Positions 46,201 through 52,963 of a DNA stretch of 64,000 nucleotides are shown one piece after another (the stretch's first letter is position 1; every line of letters begins with the position of its first letter). The translations under genes were made by a program, and so were the position numbers. The notes under the pieces were generated by a model, which saw only the letters and a list, made by a program, of their open reading frames with translations, was not told the origin of the DNA and did not search any database. The DNA is taken from NCBI GenBank assembly GCA_029946065.1, contig JAQSDU010000015.1, positions 1 to 64,000 of the forward strand, in the 5' to 3' direction. This DNA comes from Flavobacterium sp. (GTDB lineage: Bacteria > Bacteroidota > Bacteroidia > Flavobacteriales > Flavobacteriaceae).

Positions 46201-47476
46201 AAGTGGCACCACTGCCGTTTGTCACTGCCGATGGCGTAATACTTCCTGTATAAACTGCGGGCGAAACAGTGCTTAAAGTAGCCGATGTATTCGCTGCTGC
46301 GCCTGTACCATAACTATTAAAAACTGTTGCTCCTGTTCCTAAACTATCAGTGTATAATAAGCCTGACACAGTAAAATTGACAGAAGAGCCATTTGTTAAA
46401 GTTGCTCCATATGTTTTAGAGACGCCATTCGCTGTAATAGTCAGACCTGTTGCAGCAGAATTTATCGTTAATGTAGCTGATGCGCTTCCTGCATTGTAAC
46501 CTGCGGCTGCCGCTTGGTTGGCTGTAATAGTTGTATTGCCCACACCTTTTATTGTCACAACTCCAGAATTGTTTATCGTAGCAACAGCTGTATTAGCGCT
46601 AGAATAAGTAATTGCACCTGTACTATCTGAAGAGGCTATCATCGTGAATCCGTTAGCATCGCCGTAGTTTTTTGTAACATTGCTGAAGTTATTAAATGTA
46701 GGGTTAACAGCAGGAGCTGCAGCAGTTATACTAAAATTATCAATTCCAACTGCATGGTCGTTACCTGAATCATTGAGATCGATCCACCGAATCCATAGTG
46801 TAGTAGCGTTTGTCCAATTTAAGGAAGATAAGGTTCCACCTAAATTTGCTACTTTCCCCGCAACATTTCCAACTACCGCAGCAGCGGTTGCGGTTGCGAC
46901 GGGCGTTGTAAAAGTAAATGAGCTTGCAGTGCTGTTCCAAGTACTTACACTTGCAAAAGTAGCACCAAAGCCATATTGCACGGTCAGTGTTTGAGCATTG
47001 GCGTTCCCTCCGTTTCTCCACTGTTCCCCGTCAAAATTTATTGTGGCAGAATTTACAGTACTTCCTGTAGTATTTGTTACAGAAAAAGCTAAATATCCGG
47101 CTGCTGCGCCGCTTCCCGGGCTTCCCCAATATGTACCACCTGACGCAAAACTTCCCAGAGATCTTTCGGTATTTCCAGATGTGGCACCATAACTGTTGTA
47201 GGTGAAATTTCCGGTACTTCCGGTTTCAGCACTGTAACTGGTTATTGCGGCGTTGGCACCATTGTAAAGGTACCAGCCCGTAATTGTGGAATTATTTGTC
47301 CACACAATTGATGTAGCGCTAGTTGCCGGTAAGCCATCAAAGTTTTGCGAATAAGTTAGATTTCCTGAAGTAATTGCAACTTGTCCGAAACTTTTCCCGG
47401 AGACAATTAAACATAAAAAAGCAACACACAAAAAGAGGTTTAAAGCCGATCTCTTAAAAAGTAAATTATTTTTCAT
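40289..47476 (-). CDS. Giant T9SS surface protein with MBG/YDG and WELPAGV repeats
   Basis: 2395 residues from the ATG at 47476 (MKNNLLFKRSALNLFLCVAF, a clean signal peptide); the track start 33 bp upstream is less likely. Order: N-terminal beta domain about 35-270; eight MBG/YDG or Ig2-type repeats to about 1075 (KTYGA, KSYDGNTNATLSGT, KTYDATAAASVTGT, KTYGDAPYSAV forms); a jelly-roll-like domain about 1085-1265; an Ig/PKD segment with CSGGNVTLTAS; three short Cys repeats (SACDxYxW, GCHTETLxLTI); five WELPAGV-type modules about 1550-2190; an 'APAG' variant; T9SS type A sorting domain (VVAYPNPFTSAL, ending TLRVIKK). Likely an adhesin or matrix protein anchored at or released from the cell surface. 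No catalytic domain recognised. Confidence 0.88.
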   Translation of the reverse strand: MKNNLLFKRSALNLFLCVAFLCLIVSGKSFGQVAITSGNLTYSQNFDGLPATSATSIVWTNNSTITGWYLYNGANAAITSYSAETGSTGNFTYNSYGATSGNTERSLGSFASGGTYWGSPGSGAAAGYLAFSVTNTTGSTVNSATINFDGEQWRNGGNANAQTLTVQYGFGATFASVSTWNSTASSFTFTTPVATATAAAVVGNVAGKVANLGGTLSSLNWTNATTLWIRWIDLNDSGNDHAVGIDNFSITAAAPAVNPTFNNFSNVTKNYGDANGFTMIASSDSTGAITYSSANTAVATINNSGVVTIKGVGNTTITANQAAAAGYNAGSASATLTINSAATGLTITANGVSKTYGATLTNGSSVNFTVSGLLYTDSLGTGATVFNSYGTGAAANTSATLSTVSPAVYTGSITPSAVTNGSGATYNASNYATVSYISGTITVNKANQSIVFASTNTKIYGTADYAPGASSVTSGINAITYSSNNTAVADIISGNIHIVGVGTATITASQISNDNYNATSATQTLTVTAKSLSITGLTANNKSYDGNTNATLSGTAALSGIVSGDEANVILTGTPVAAFTSSAVGTNIPVNVTGYSLTGLAAGNYFLLQPTVLAADIIATTPTIFISGALASLNTTYGIASAATSFSLSGQSLTEGILVTAPSGFEVSLTSNSGYATSITVGGAGNVSATTVYVRLSATTTVGSYSGNVAMTSNGATTITIATANSSVAQKTLTITGLIGVDKTYDATAAASVTGTATLDGIVGTDDVNLGGSAPSYTFANANAGTNKPITASGYTLTGTATVNYSLTQPIGLTATINKADQIINGIALTESKFFGDAAYSVATTATSGLTVTYSSSSPGVATVSASGIVTIVGAGTTTITASQSGNGNYNAATGLTQSLTVGKANQTLSALTSLVTKTYGDAPYSAVSTATSGLTVSYLTSNPAVATVAANGTVTIVGVGTTVITASQTGNSNYNAAANATQSLTVNKADQTITFNVLTDKTTADGTFSLPLNASSGLPISYTSSNTAVATISGNTVTIVGSGATTITASQSGNENYNAAPVISQVQVVLTSVAKWTFEGVTTTNTGANATVTGSALADQGSQTAGSLFSATHANAATVWSNAAGNASSKSVTSEHWGVGDYYQFKVNTSNYHSIAISLDQTGSNTGPSTFKIQYSLNGTAFTDFGSSYTITNDSWSNTGSPKTVSVKSFDLSTISGLNNKSSIYLRVVNVNTTSINNGTVATGGTSRIDNFLVTGISCDTPATIMTSGPTTFCSGGNVTLTASAGVSYLWSNGATTPSIIATTSGNYSVTITSDNGCTATSTATTVTVTTNTSNTTTASACDTYHWLVNNQDYTTSGTYNVVTGCHTETLVLTITPSTTNTTTVSACDSYLWAVGNGNTYAESGNYTFVNGCHTETLALTITPTTSHTTTVAVCDSYTWTAGNSNTYTQSGNYIYLNGCHTETLALTINTNTITTQPSNALICKATGAAVSLSVVSGSSTATYQWYSQLPTDNTTWTLLTANENYAGVTSSILNITKTDPIIPETGTKYKVVIISDCGSITSNAVIITDVILPIPGSLILTDDNATAPATPTTPITAVGIYVGTDTALKLTAAPVNNSNLLYKWILPVGVTSSSTDTGTGLTITPGNIIYVKFLATTATTPLVIYVQTINSLGCNSSLKPSAVFNRLVPVAPALTMNNGTDATAIYNFSAYMGTNTVLRLSVTPTASTTSYEWELPIGINRVTALNGGTITASTSSTEPFIFVNFSGVTSLNTYSYTTTGGVLTYALRIGVKSKNGVGTSVTNNNTLSNPTTTSTAKLITLTAVVPVPPATLTLNNGITADPITVISKLIGQQGTYRLSATTSVLATSYFWELPSGVTRMTAINGGTTTNSTTSAEPFIYVKFTDNVALPYLQFGVKAVNSVGNSASNNAALTPATASTAKLLRLNITVPIAPAPLTLNDGITTTAITTISKFIGQQGTYRLSAGISALANSYLWELPAGVVRVTALNNGTIDTSDSSIDPFIFVKFTENVSAPFMQFGVKAANGVGSSVTNNATLVPLTTSTAKILRLNTTVPAAPATLTLTDFGTVLTIVSKYVGKPTTLKLTAAVSPLANSYSWELPAGVTRTDENGLTVAGLTSVDPFIYINLVSVSVTSSATVSFIFGVKAINGIGTSATVNAAPNAVSTAKLLTVTAGLPGGISILNGTFSVCNRAAGYDYSVSAPVGANYYSITAPAGSIVTSAAFPFNMSNALITPDTNFNIQYSGTAAFSLSDKSLVIKSGNAFGLSASKTVILTKITCPTDLPRMAVDLLSDVFEVVAYPNPFTSALQLNFKTASEDQIEVKVYDMVGKLIEIYQSSTSEMKNQKMGDNYPSGIYNIIVKQGGNQKTLRVIKK
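40900..42700 (-). repeat. WELPAGV-module repeat block within the giant gene
   Basis: Five successive modules encode the same pattern (WELPxGV, FGVKAxNGVG, NNxxLxPxTxSTAKLLxL); the pair containing 'KLIGQQGTYRLSA' and 'KFIGQQGTYRLSA' is closest. The same module family makes up the C-terminal half of the protein encoded at 25082-29098. Confidence 0.8.
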
Positions 47477-47618
47477 CCGAGTTATAATTTCTAATTGATT
47501 ATACCTCACAATATTAAAACGGATTTTTATTAAAAAAGTAATTTGAATGATATGAAATTATTATATAAGTGTAACCATTTAACTCGTTTGGAATATCTAG
47601 TGACATTAAATCAAATAA

Positions 47619-47648
47619 AAAAAGCCTGACATTGCTATCAGGCTTTTT
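47619..47648. terminator. Bidirectional-type terminator downstream of the small Cys protein gene
   Basis: An 11-bp perfect stem AAAAAGCCTGA / TCAGGCTTTTT with an 8-nt loop; A and T runs flank it so it works on either strand, chiefly for the minus-strand gene at 47666-47878. Confidence 0.85.
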
Positions 47649-47665
47649 AATATTTATTTTCAATT

Positions 47666-47878
47666 TTACGATATTTCTTCTTGTAGCGTCTCATTATCTT
47701 TAAACTCATTATAAATATTTTCTACCACCTCGCAATCAAGACATGAAATGGTTATGCAATTGGCATAATATTCTGATATTACAACGTGAATGTGGGTATC
47801 TCCAGAACCGCATTTTGAACAACTAATTTTAAAATTCTCAATATCATTTACTTCCCCGAAAATCTGAATAGCCGCCAT
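47666..47878 (-). CDS. Small zinc-ribbon-like protein
   Basis: 70 residues beginning MAAIQIFGEVNDIENFKISC. Two CxxC pairs (CSKCGSG near 20-26 and CLDC near 46-49) suggest one bound zinc; a His-x-His lies between them. Acidic C-terminus. No named family recognised. Isolated, with its own terminator. The spacing of the two pairs and the clean start make it a real gene rather than a shadow. Confidence 0.7.
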   Translation of the reverse strand: MAAIQIFGEVNDIENFKISCSKCGSGDTHIHVVISEYYANCITISCLDCEVVENIYNEFKDNETLQEEIS

Positions 47879-48220
47879 ATTTTGATTGTTTTGGAATACA
47901 AATATAATGAATAATTACAAAAAAATATTTTGAATTTAAATCGAAACTTGATTTTTATCTTTATTCAAGTTCGGGCAACAGCTGTTTAGGATAAATTAAT
48001 GCAAAAATTAGACCGGCGCACATCAAAGGTAAGAAATTCCCGATTGATCAATAATAAATTTGTTTCAGGTATAATATATGCCATAAAACAAAAAGGCTGC
48101 AAATCCTACCGTCGAAATAGATTTTACGCAATAGCGAGGTTAGCGCAGATAAATCAAGGTAATTTTAGGTTTTGTATGCTTTTGCATCGTAAATAATTTT
48201 AACAAATATATAACCTTAAT
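47879..48220. other. Gene-free stretch before the SDR/TetR pair
   Basis: Only the 65-codon frame at 47999-48196 is open on plus; its basic, irregular sequence and lack of promoter make it unlikely to be a gene. CAAATATA at 47899-47906 reads TATATTTG on minus and may be the promoter box of the small zinc-ribbon gene. Confidence 0.5.
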
Positions 48221-48246
48221 AATAACGGAACGAACGTTCCGTTATT
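48221..48246. promoter_or_regulatory. TetR-type operator in front of the SDR gene
   Basis: An 11-bp inverted repeat (AATAACGGAAC / GTTCCGTTATT) with a 4-nt centre. Its core CGGAACGAACGTTCCG (48226-48241) recurs with one change in front of the tetR gene. It ends one base before the minus-7 box, so bound repressor would block the polymerase. Confidence 0.8.
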
Positions 48247-48247
48247 G

Positions 48248-48255
48248 TATCTTTG
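48248..48255 (+). promoter_or_regulatory. Minus-7 box of the SDR gene
   Basis: TATCTTTG, a full match to TAnnTTTG, 36 bp before the ATG at 48292 and immediately downstream of the operator. Confidence 0.65.
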
Positions 48256-48291
48256 TACCATAATTTTTAAGAACAATTTAAAATAAAAAAA

Positions 48292-49044
48292 ATGAAAAAA
48301 TTAGAAGGTAAGATTGCATTGGTTACTGGAGGTAACAGTGGTATTGGTTATGCAGCAGCTGCGGATTTTGTGGCACAAGGTGCGAAAGTGATTATCACAG
48401 GAAGAAACGAAGAGGCTTTAAAAAAAGCAGAGAATGATTTGAATGTTATCGGATTTATTGCCGACCAGTCAGATTTAGGGTCGTTGGATAGGCTCGCCGC
48501 TCAAGTAAAAGCGCAATTTGGGAGCATTGATATTATTTTCTTGAACGCAGGAACGGCATCATTTGCGCCTTTAGAATCAGCAACAGAAGCGCATTATGAT
48601 AGTATTATGAACACAAATGTGAAAGGTGTTTATTTTACTATCCAAAAATTGCTTCCGATACTAAATGATGGCGGATCGATAATACTTAATACCTCAATTA
48701 ATGCCAATATTGGAATGCCGAATTCTAGTGTGTATGCCGCAAGTAAAGGTGCGGTACTTTCGCTAAATAGGGTTTTCGCGACTGAACTTGCGCCAAGGAA
48801 AATTAGGGTTAATGCAGTATCTCCTGGTCCAGTGGAAACCCCATTATACGAAAAATTAGGACTAAGCAAAGAAGAGATCGAAGGATTTGGAACTGTTTTA
48901 GGCGATAAGATTTTGTTGAAACGTTTTGCGAAGCCGGCAGAAGTCGCAGCCACGGTAACTTTTCTTGCTTCTGATGATGCTTCATTTATTACCGGAACTG
49001 AAATTGTTGTAGATGGAGGGCTTACTGTTAATGCTGTGGTGTAA
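48292..49044 (+). CDS. Short-chain dehydrogenase/reductase, TetR-controlled
   Basis: 250-residue classical SDR, cytoplasmic NAD(P)-dependent oxidoreductase. Cofactor motif TGGNSGIG (about 12-19), NAG-type motif FLNAGTASF, catalytic Ser in NTSINANIG region and YAASK (Tyr and Lys), and PGPVETPLY after the active site. The basic residue in ITGRNEEAL after the second strand favours NADP(H). Substrate cannot be told. The operator-overlapped promoter and the tetR gene 68 bp downstream with a matching operator indicate induction by a small molecule, perhaps the substrate of this enzyme. Confidence 0.93.
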   Translation: MKKLEGKIALVTGGNSGIGYAAAADFVAQGAKVIITGRNEEALKKAENDLNVIGFIADQSDLGSLDRLAAQVKAQFGSIDIIFLNAGTASFAPLESATEAHYDSIMNTNVKGVYFTIQKLLPILNDGGSIILNTSINANIGMPNSSVYAASKGAVLSLNRVFATELAPRKIRVNAVSPGPVETPLYEKLGLSKEEIEGFGTVLGDKILLKRFAKPAEVAATVTFLASDDASFITGTEIVVDGGLTVNAVV

Positions 49045-49061
49045 TTTTTTCGCATAATATT

Positions 49062-49077
49062 CGGAATGAACGTTCCG
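49062..49077. promoter_or_regulatory. Second TetR-type operator, in front of tetR
   Basis: CGGAATGAACGTTCCG matches the core of the site at 48226-48241 in 15 of 16 positions. It lies 36 bp before the tetR start, next to TAATTTTA (49082-49089), a weak minus-7 box, so autoregulation is likely. Confidence 0.8.
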
Positions 49078-49112
49078 TTTTGTAATTTTACAAGTCAAGC
49101 GTTAATAAAGTT

Positions 49113-49694
49113 ATGGCAAAGTTAAAAGCATTTAGTGAAGATGTTGTTCTAGATAAGGCAATTGAAATTTTCTGGTATAAAGGATACAATGGTACGTCTG
49201 CACAAGATCTTGTTAACCATTTGGGTTTAAGTAGATCAAGTCTGTATGATACCTTTGGAGACAAAAGGTCTTTGTTTATCAAAGCATTAGAGCGATATCA
49301 AAATAAATCGCTGAATGTACTTAAAACGGCGTTGGAAACAGCAGACGATGTAAAGCTGGCAATCAAACAAATTTTTGAACAAGCTGCAGTCGAAAGTTTT
49401 CAGGACAGCCTCACAAAAGGTTGCTTCATGGTCAATACGTCTGTTGAACTTGCTATTCATGATACAGATATAGCGGCTATAGTTAATAAAAACAGAATAA
49501 AAATAGAAGCCGTTTTTTTATATGCGATCGAAAGAGGGCAGGATAAAGGTCAAATTTCAAAGGCTATTTCAGCATTAGCATTGGCCAGGTTCTTGTTCAA
49601 TAATTATTCTGGAATTAGGGTTTTATCCAGATCTGTAATTAATGACAAATATGTCATGCAAGATATTGTAAAAGTTATATCAGATGTGCTCTAA
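49113..49694 (+). CDS. TetR/AcrR-family repressor
   Basis: 193 residues. N-terminal helix-turn-helix about 8-55 (VVLDKAIEIFWYKGYNGTSA, then LVNHLGLSRSSLYDTFGDKR, the classic TetR recognition helix). The C-terminal ligand domain resembles the YcdC/TetR_C_11-like group with a Cys (KGCFMVNTSVELA). It probably represses both itself and the SDR gene through the two CGGAAyGAACGTTCCG sites. A terminator follows directly. Confidence 0.93.
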   Translation: MAKLKAFSEDVVLDKAIEIFWYKGYNGTSAQDLVNHLGLSRSSLYDTFGDKRSLFIKALERYQNKSLNVLKTALETADDVKLAIKQIFEQAAVESFQDSLTKGCFMVNTSVELAIHDTDIAAIVNKNRIKIEAVFLYAIERGQDKGQISKAISALALARFLFNNYSGIRVLSRSVINDKYVMQDIVKVISDVL

Positions 49695-49702
49695 TTTTAA
49701 AA

Positions 49703-49732
49703 AAAACCACTTTTTACAAAGTGGTTTTTTTT
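49703..49732 (+). terminator. Terminator after tetR
   Basis: Perfect 11-bp stem AAAACCACTTT / AAAGTGGTTTT with a 4-nt loop, then a T run. Confidence 0.88.
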
Positions 49733-49757
49733 GAGTTGAAACTTTCGATTTATGAAT

Positions 49758-50434
49758 TCAGATGATTTTATATGAATTGCATTTGATAAATATGATTACC
49801 AAAGCGGCCCCGACCAGCGACATTCCAACACCTACCAGGTTTGGAGTCGCAAAATCATAGCCTGCAATAAGTGGCAAACCGCCTAAAAATGCGCCCAGAG
49901 CATTACCGATATTAAAACTTGCCTGCATAGCTGCTGACGCTAAAACCTCTGCGCCCTTTGCAGTCTGGAGCATAAGTATTTGTAAAGGAGCTACAAGTGA
50001 GAAGGCAAAAAATCCAGTCATAAAACCATAACCAGGCTGGTTATCGGATATTGTGCGACGAAATAAACCATGATAAGGTCGAATGCCATCAAACATAATA
50101 GTATTAATATTGTTTTTTCTGGCGCAAACCGATCTGAAAGATAGCCGCCAAAAATATTACCCACGACCATACCCAAACCTGCAAGACTAAGTATATAAGG
50201 AACGTTCTCTGCTTCAAACCCTGAAATTTGCGTAAGCATAGGCGCTATATAACTGATCCAACTGAAAAGGCCACCGAAGCCAATTGCCGTAATCGCAATA
50301 ATTAACCATGCTTTGCCTTTCGTGAAGAAATTGAGTTGTTCTTTAAGATTTGTTTCTGTATTAGATTGGACATTCGGAAGCGATAGAGAGATAAGTATGA
50401 TTGTTACTAACGCTATTGCAGCGATAAGCATAAT
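49758..50434 (-). pseudogene. MFS transporter remnant (AraJ-like), 5'-truncated and frameshifted
   Basis: Two overlapping minus-strand frames together encode the C-terminal half of a major facilitator efflux protein. The upstream piece (50018-50431) carries IIAITAIGFGGLFSWISYIA and the MFS loop GGYLSDRFAPEK; the downstream piece (49758-50096) continues with FMTGFFAFSLVAPLQILMLQ and FNIGNALGAFLGGLPL. Joining them needs one extra base near 50021-50025, in a TAAAA run, so a 1-nt deletion is inferred. About 190-200 N-terminal residues are missing: homology stops near 50434, where an in-frame TGA and a different gene on the opposite strand begin. Not expected to be functional. A sequencing error could account for the frameshift but not for the truncation. 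Confidence 0.85.
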
Positions 50435-51544
50435 GGCTACGTACTTTCAAGGTTATTGCTGCATACTGATTTTCATGCCGGAAAGTGGTTCAGGGCATTT
50501 CTACAAGTACAAGCCAGCCAGGCCGACGGAAAATCAGCGCCCAGCCCCGTTGACCAGAATGCCCTGGATCTTCATCAGGCTTTCGCCGATTTTATGCTGT
50601 TGAACGGCACATATGAAAAATTATTAATACGCGCCGGACGTCAGGAAATGAGTTTTGGATCGCAACGCCTTGTAGCAGTGAGGGATGGGCCAAATAACCG
50701 GCAGTCTTTCGATGCCGCAAAAATAATCTATGAACAGAAACAATTTAGGGCCGATGTATTTTATAGCCATTATGTACCGGCGCGCAAAGGTATCTTCGAT
50801 GACAAATCAGTAGCGAGCAAAAAATTCTGGGGAAGCTATCTGGTATTTAAAAAAGTGCCGCTGGTACAGCATATCGATGTCTATTACCTTGGATATGAAC
50901 GCGATCCCGGCGCCTTCGATGAAGGTACAGCAAATGAGAAAAGGCATTCTGCAGGTACAAGGATATGGGGTGCAATATGCGACTGGCGTTATGATACAGA
51001 AATGGTGTACCAGTTTGGAAAATTTGGCGAGAAGAATATCGATGCATGGACAGCATCTGTCAATACTGCCTATCGCTTTTCAAAGATAAAGCTGCATCCG
51101 GAAATTGGGATAAAAGGCGAGTTCATTAGTGGTGATCGCAATTACGGCGATAATAAACTGCAGACCTTCAACCCGCTTTTTCCACGGGGCGCGTATTTTG
51201 GTCTTGCCGCACTTATCGGGCCTTCCAATCTGATCGACCTCCATCCATCGGTGTCTCTGGAACTCGCCAAAAACCTCGACTGGACAATCGACTACGATAT
51301 GTTTTGGAGGTACAGCCGTAATGATGGCCTATATGCGGCAAATGTATATCTGATCTATTCGGGAAAAATATCAGGTTCGAAGAATATCGGACAGCAATTG
51401 TCAACAGACCTTGTCTGGAGCTTAAATGATTTTATTTACCTGAGGGGCGAAATGACTTGGTTTAAGGCCGGAACTTATCTTAAAGATTCGGGCCCCGGAA
51501 AGGATATATTTTTTATAGGAACAACAGTACAACTTAAATTTTAA
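50411..51544 (+). pseudogene. Alginate-export-type outer-membrane barrel, 5'-truncated
   Basis: Beta-barrel protein of the alginate_exp (AlgE-like) family. The ORF track begins at a TTG at 50456, but family-like sequence already runs upstream in frame (NGYVLSRLLLHTDFHAG from about 50432), with no ATG and no signal peptide, so the first 50-90 residues are lost at the junction with the MFS remnant. Present: FRAFLQVQASQADGKSAPSP, AGRQEMSFGSQRLVAVRDGP, FYSHYVPARKGIFDDKS, and a C-terminus ending FFIGTTVQLKF with terminal Phe. The rest is intact to the stop. Without an export signal it should not reach the outer membrane. The segment is more GC-rich than its surroundings (34 of 60 bases in the line at 51181). 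Confidence 0.8.
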
Positions 51545-51548
51545 TACC

Positions 51549-52031
51549 ATGAAAATAATATTATTGACCTTAATGCTTTTTAAAGGATTTGCAAGCCTAT
51601 CGCAAAACAAAAACGACAGAGATGCCGTCGAGGCCGCATCCAGAAAAACAGTAAGTGCTTTTTTTGACAGTTTTGGCGAAAAAAATCCCGATAAGATTGC
51701 GTCATTTATAGCAGAGGATGTCGACTGGTATATCTACGAATCAAAATATTTTCCGTGGACAGGCAAGCGCAGTAAACGATCGGAAATTCCACAAGTTTTC
51801 AAAACACTTTTTTCGTATTTTGTCGATGGCAAAGAGCAATTCAAAATGGAAGCTATGCTTGTTGATGGAAATGATGTAGCTATTTTTGCAGTCTTAGGCA
51901 GACAGTTTAAATTATCCGGCAAATCGTTTACAATGCCAATGGCCATGCACATCAAGGTAGAAAACGGACTGATTACGAAATTTTACCTTTATGAACAGAC
52001 TAAAGTTCTAGAGAAAGCGTTCAAAAAGTAA
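51549..52031 (+). CDS. SnoaL/NTF2-like secreted protein
   Basis: 160 residues: signal peptide about 1-19 (MKIILLTLMLFKGFASLSQ) then a SnoaL-type cone fold about 25-155 (VEAASRKTVSAFFDSFGEKN, IASFIAEDVDWYIYESKYFP, then MHIKVENGLITKFYLYE). Such proteins bind or isomerise small hydrophobic molecules, but the exact role is unknown. It starts 4 bp after the barrel remnant and is followed by an SDR after 39 bp, so the three were probably one operon moved together. Confidence 0.8.
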   Translation: MKIILLTLMLFKGFASLSQNKNDRDAVEAASRKTVSAFFDSFGEKNPDKIASFIAEDVDWYIYESKYFPWTGKRSKRSEIPQVFKTLFSYFVDGKEQFKMEAMLVDGNDVAIFAVLGRQFKLSGKSFTMPMAMHIKVENGLITKFYLYEQTKVLEKAFKK

Positions 52032-52070
52032 AAATAAAAGAAAAAAATTAGAACAAATACCAATAAAATT

Positions 52071-52865
52071 ATGGATTTACAACTCAAAAATGAAACTGCT
52101 TTCATAAGCGGATCAACAGCCGGTATCGGATATGCGATAGCCAGCCAACTTGCCACGGAAGGCGCTAAAGTTATTATTAACGGTCGAAGCGCAGCGCGTC
52201 TAGATGCTGCAGTCGAGAAGCTTAAGTCGGAAACAGGAAATACTGATGTATCCGGAATTATAGCAGACTTCAGCAAGTCGGAAGATATTGAAGCTTTATT
52301 GCTACAACTTCCGGCAGTAGACATATTGATTAATAATCTTTCGATATTCGAGCCAAAGCCTTTCATAGAAATTACCGATGAAGACTGGCTGCGATTTTAT
52401 AATACCAATATAATGAGCGGTGTACGGCTGTCACGTGCGTATATTTCAGGGATGCTGCAAAGGAATAAAGGGCGAATCATTTTTATATCGAGTGAATCTG
52501 GAGTTTTCATTCCTGAAGAAATGATTCATTACGGTGTTACGAAAACTGCTCAGATAGCGGTTGCACGCGGCCTTGCAGAGATGACAAAAGGTACCAATGT
52601 AACTGTGAATTCTGTTCTTCCGGGTCCTACACTTTCCGAGGGAGTCGGTCAATTTGTTGAACAACTTGCCATTGACCAGAATATTACAATTGAGCAAGTG
52701 AAAAAAGATTTTTTTAAAAATATGCGTCCAACATCGCTGCTGCAACGTTTTTTATTGCCTGAGGAGGTGGCCAATATGGTTACTTACCTTGTAAGCCCGC
52801 GGGCTTCCGCAACAAATGGTGCTGCGATTCGTGTAGATGGAGGTTTGATCAAATCGATGTTATAA
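52071..52865 (+). CDS. Short-chain dehydrogenase/reductase
   Basis: 264 residues, classical SDR. Cofactor motif SGSTAGIGYAIA (about 14-25), NNLS in place of NNAG (DILINNLSIFEPKPF), catalytic Ser in IFISSESG, YGVTKTAQ (Tyr and Lys), and PGPTLSEGVGQF after the active site. Similar to SDRs annotated as oxidoreductases in Bacteroidota with C-terminal DGGLIKSML. Probably NADP-linked because of NGRSAARL. It is only distantly like the SDR at 48292. A perfect terminator follows. Confidence 0.92.
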   Translation: MDLQLKNETAFISGSTAGIGYAIASQLATEGAKVIINGRSAARLDAAVEKLKSETGNTDVSGIIADFSKSEDIEALLLQLPAVDILINNLSIFEPKPFIEITDEDWLRFYNTNIMSGVRLSRAYISGMLQRNKGRIIFISSESGVFIPEEMIHYGVTKTAQIAVARGLAEMTKGTNVTVNSVLPGPTLSEGVGQFVEQLAIDQNITIEQVKKDFFKNMRPTSLLQRFLLPEEVANMVTYLVSPRASATNGAAIRVDGGLIKSML

Positions 52866-52913
52866 CGACATTCATATTGATTATTCCCAATTACGGTGGC
52901 GCTTAAAAATAAG

Positions 52914-52941
52914 AAAGTACCTGTCGTTTGACAGGTACTTT
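52914..52941. terminator. Shared terminator between the SDR and the lipoprotein genes
   Basis: Perfect 12-bp stem AAAGTACCTGTC / GACAGGTACTTT with loop GTTT. It lies between converging genes; T tracts are short on both sides. Confidence 0.75.
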
Positions 52942-52963
52942 AACTACTAACAAAACAAATTTC

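Noticed and set aside
47999-48196. 65-residue plus-strand ORF
   Set aside because: Basic, irregular sequence, no promoter or terminator, no recognisable domain.
50199-50208. Third TetR operator (GGAACGTTCT)
   Set aside because: Lies inside the MFS remnant, lacks the outer CGGAA/TTCCG arms, and is not next to a promoter.
48292-52865. Complete mobile element carrying the SDR/TetR and barrel genes
   Set aside because: No integrase, transposase, att-like direct repeats or tRNA end was found around the segment.
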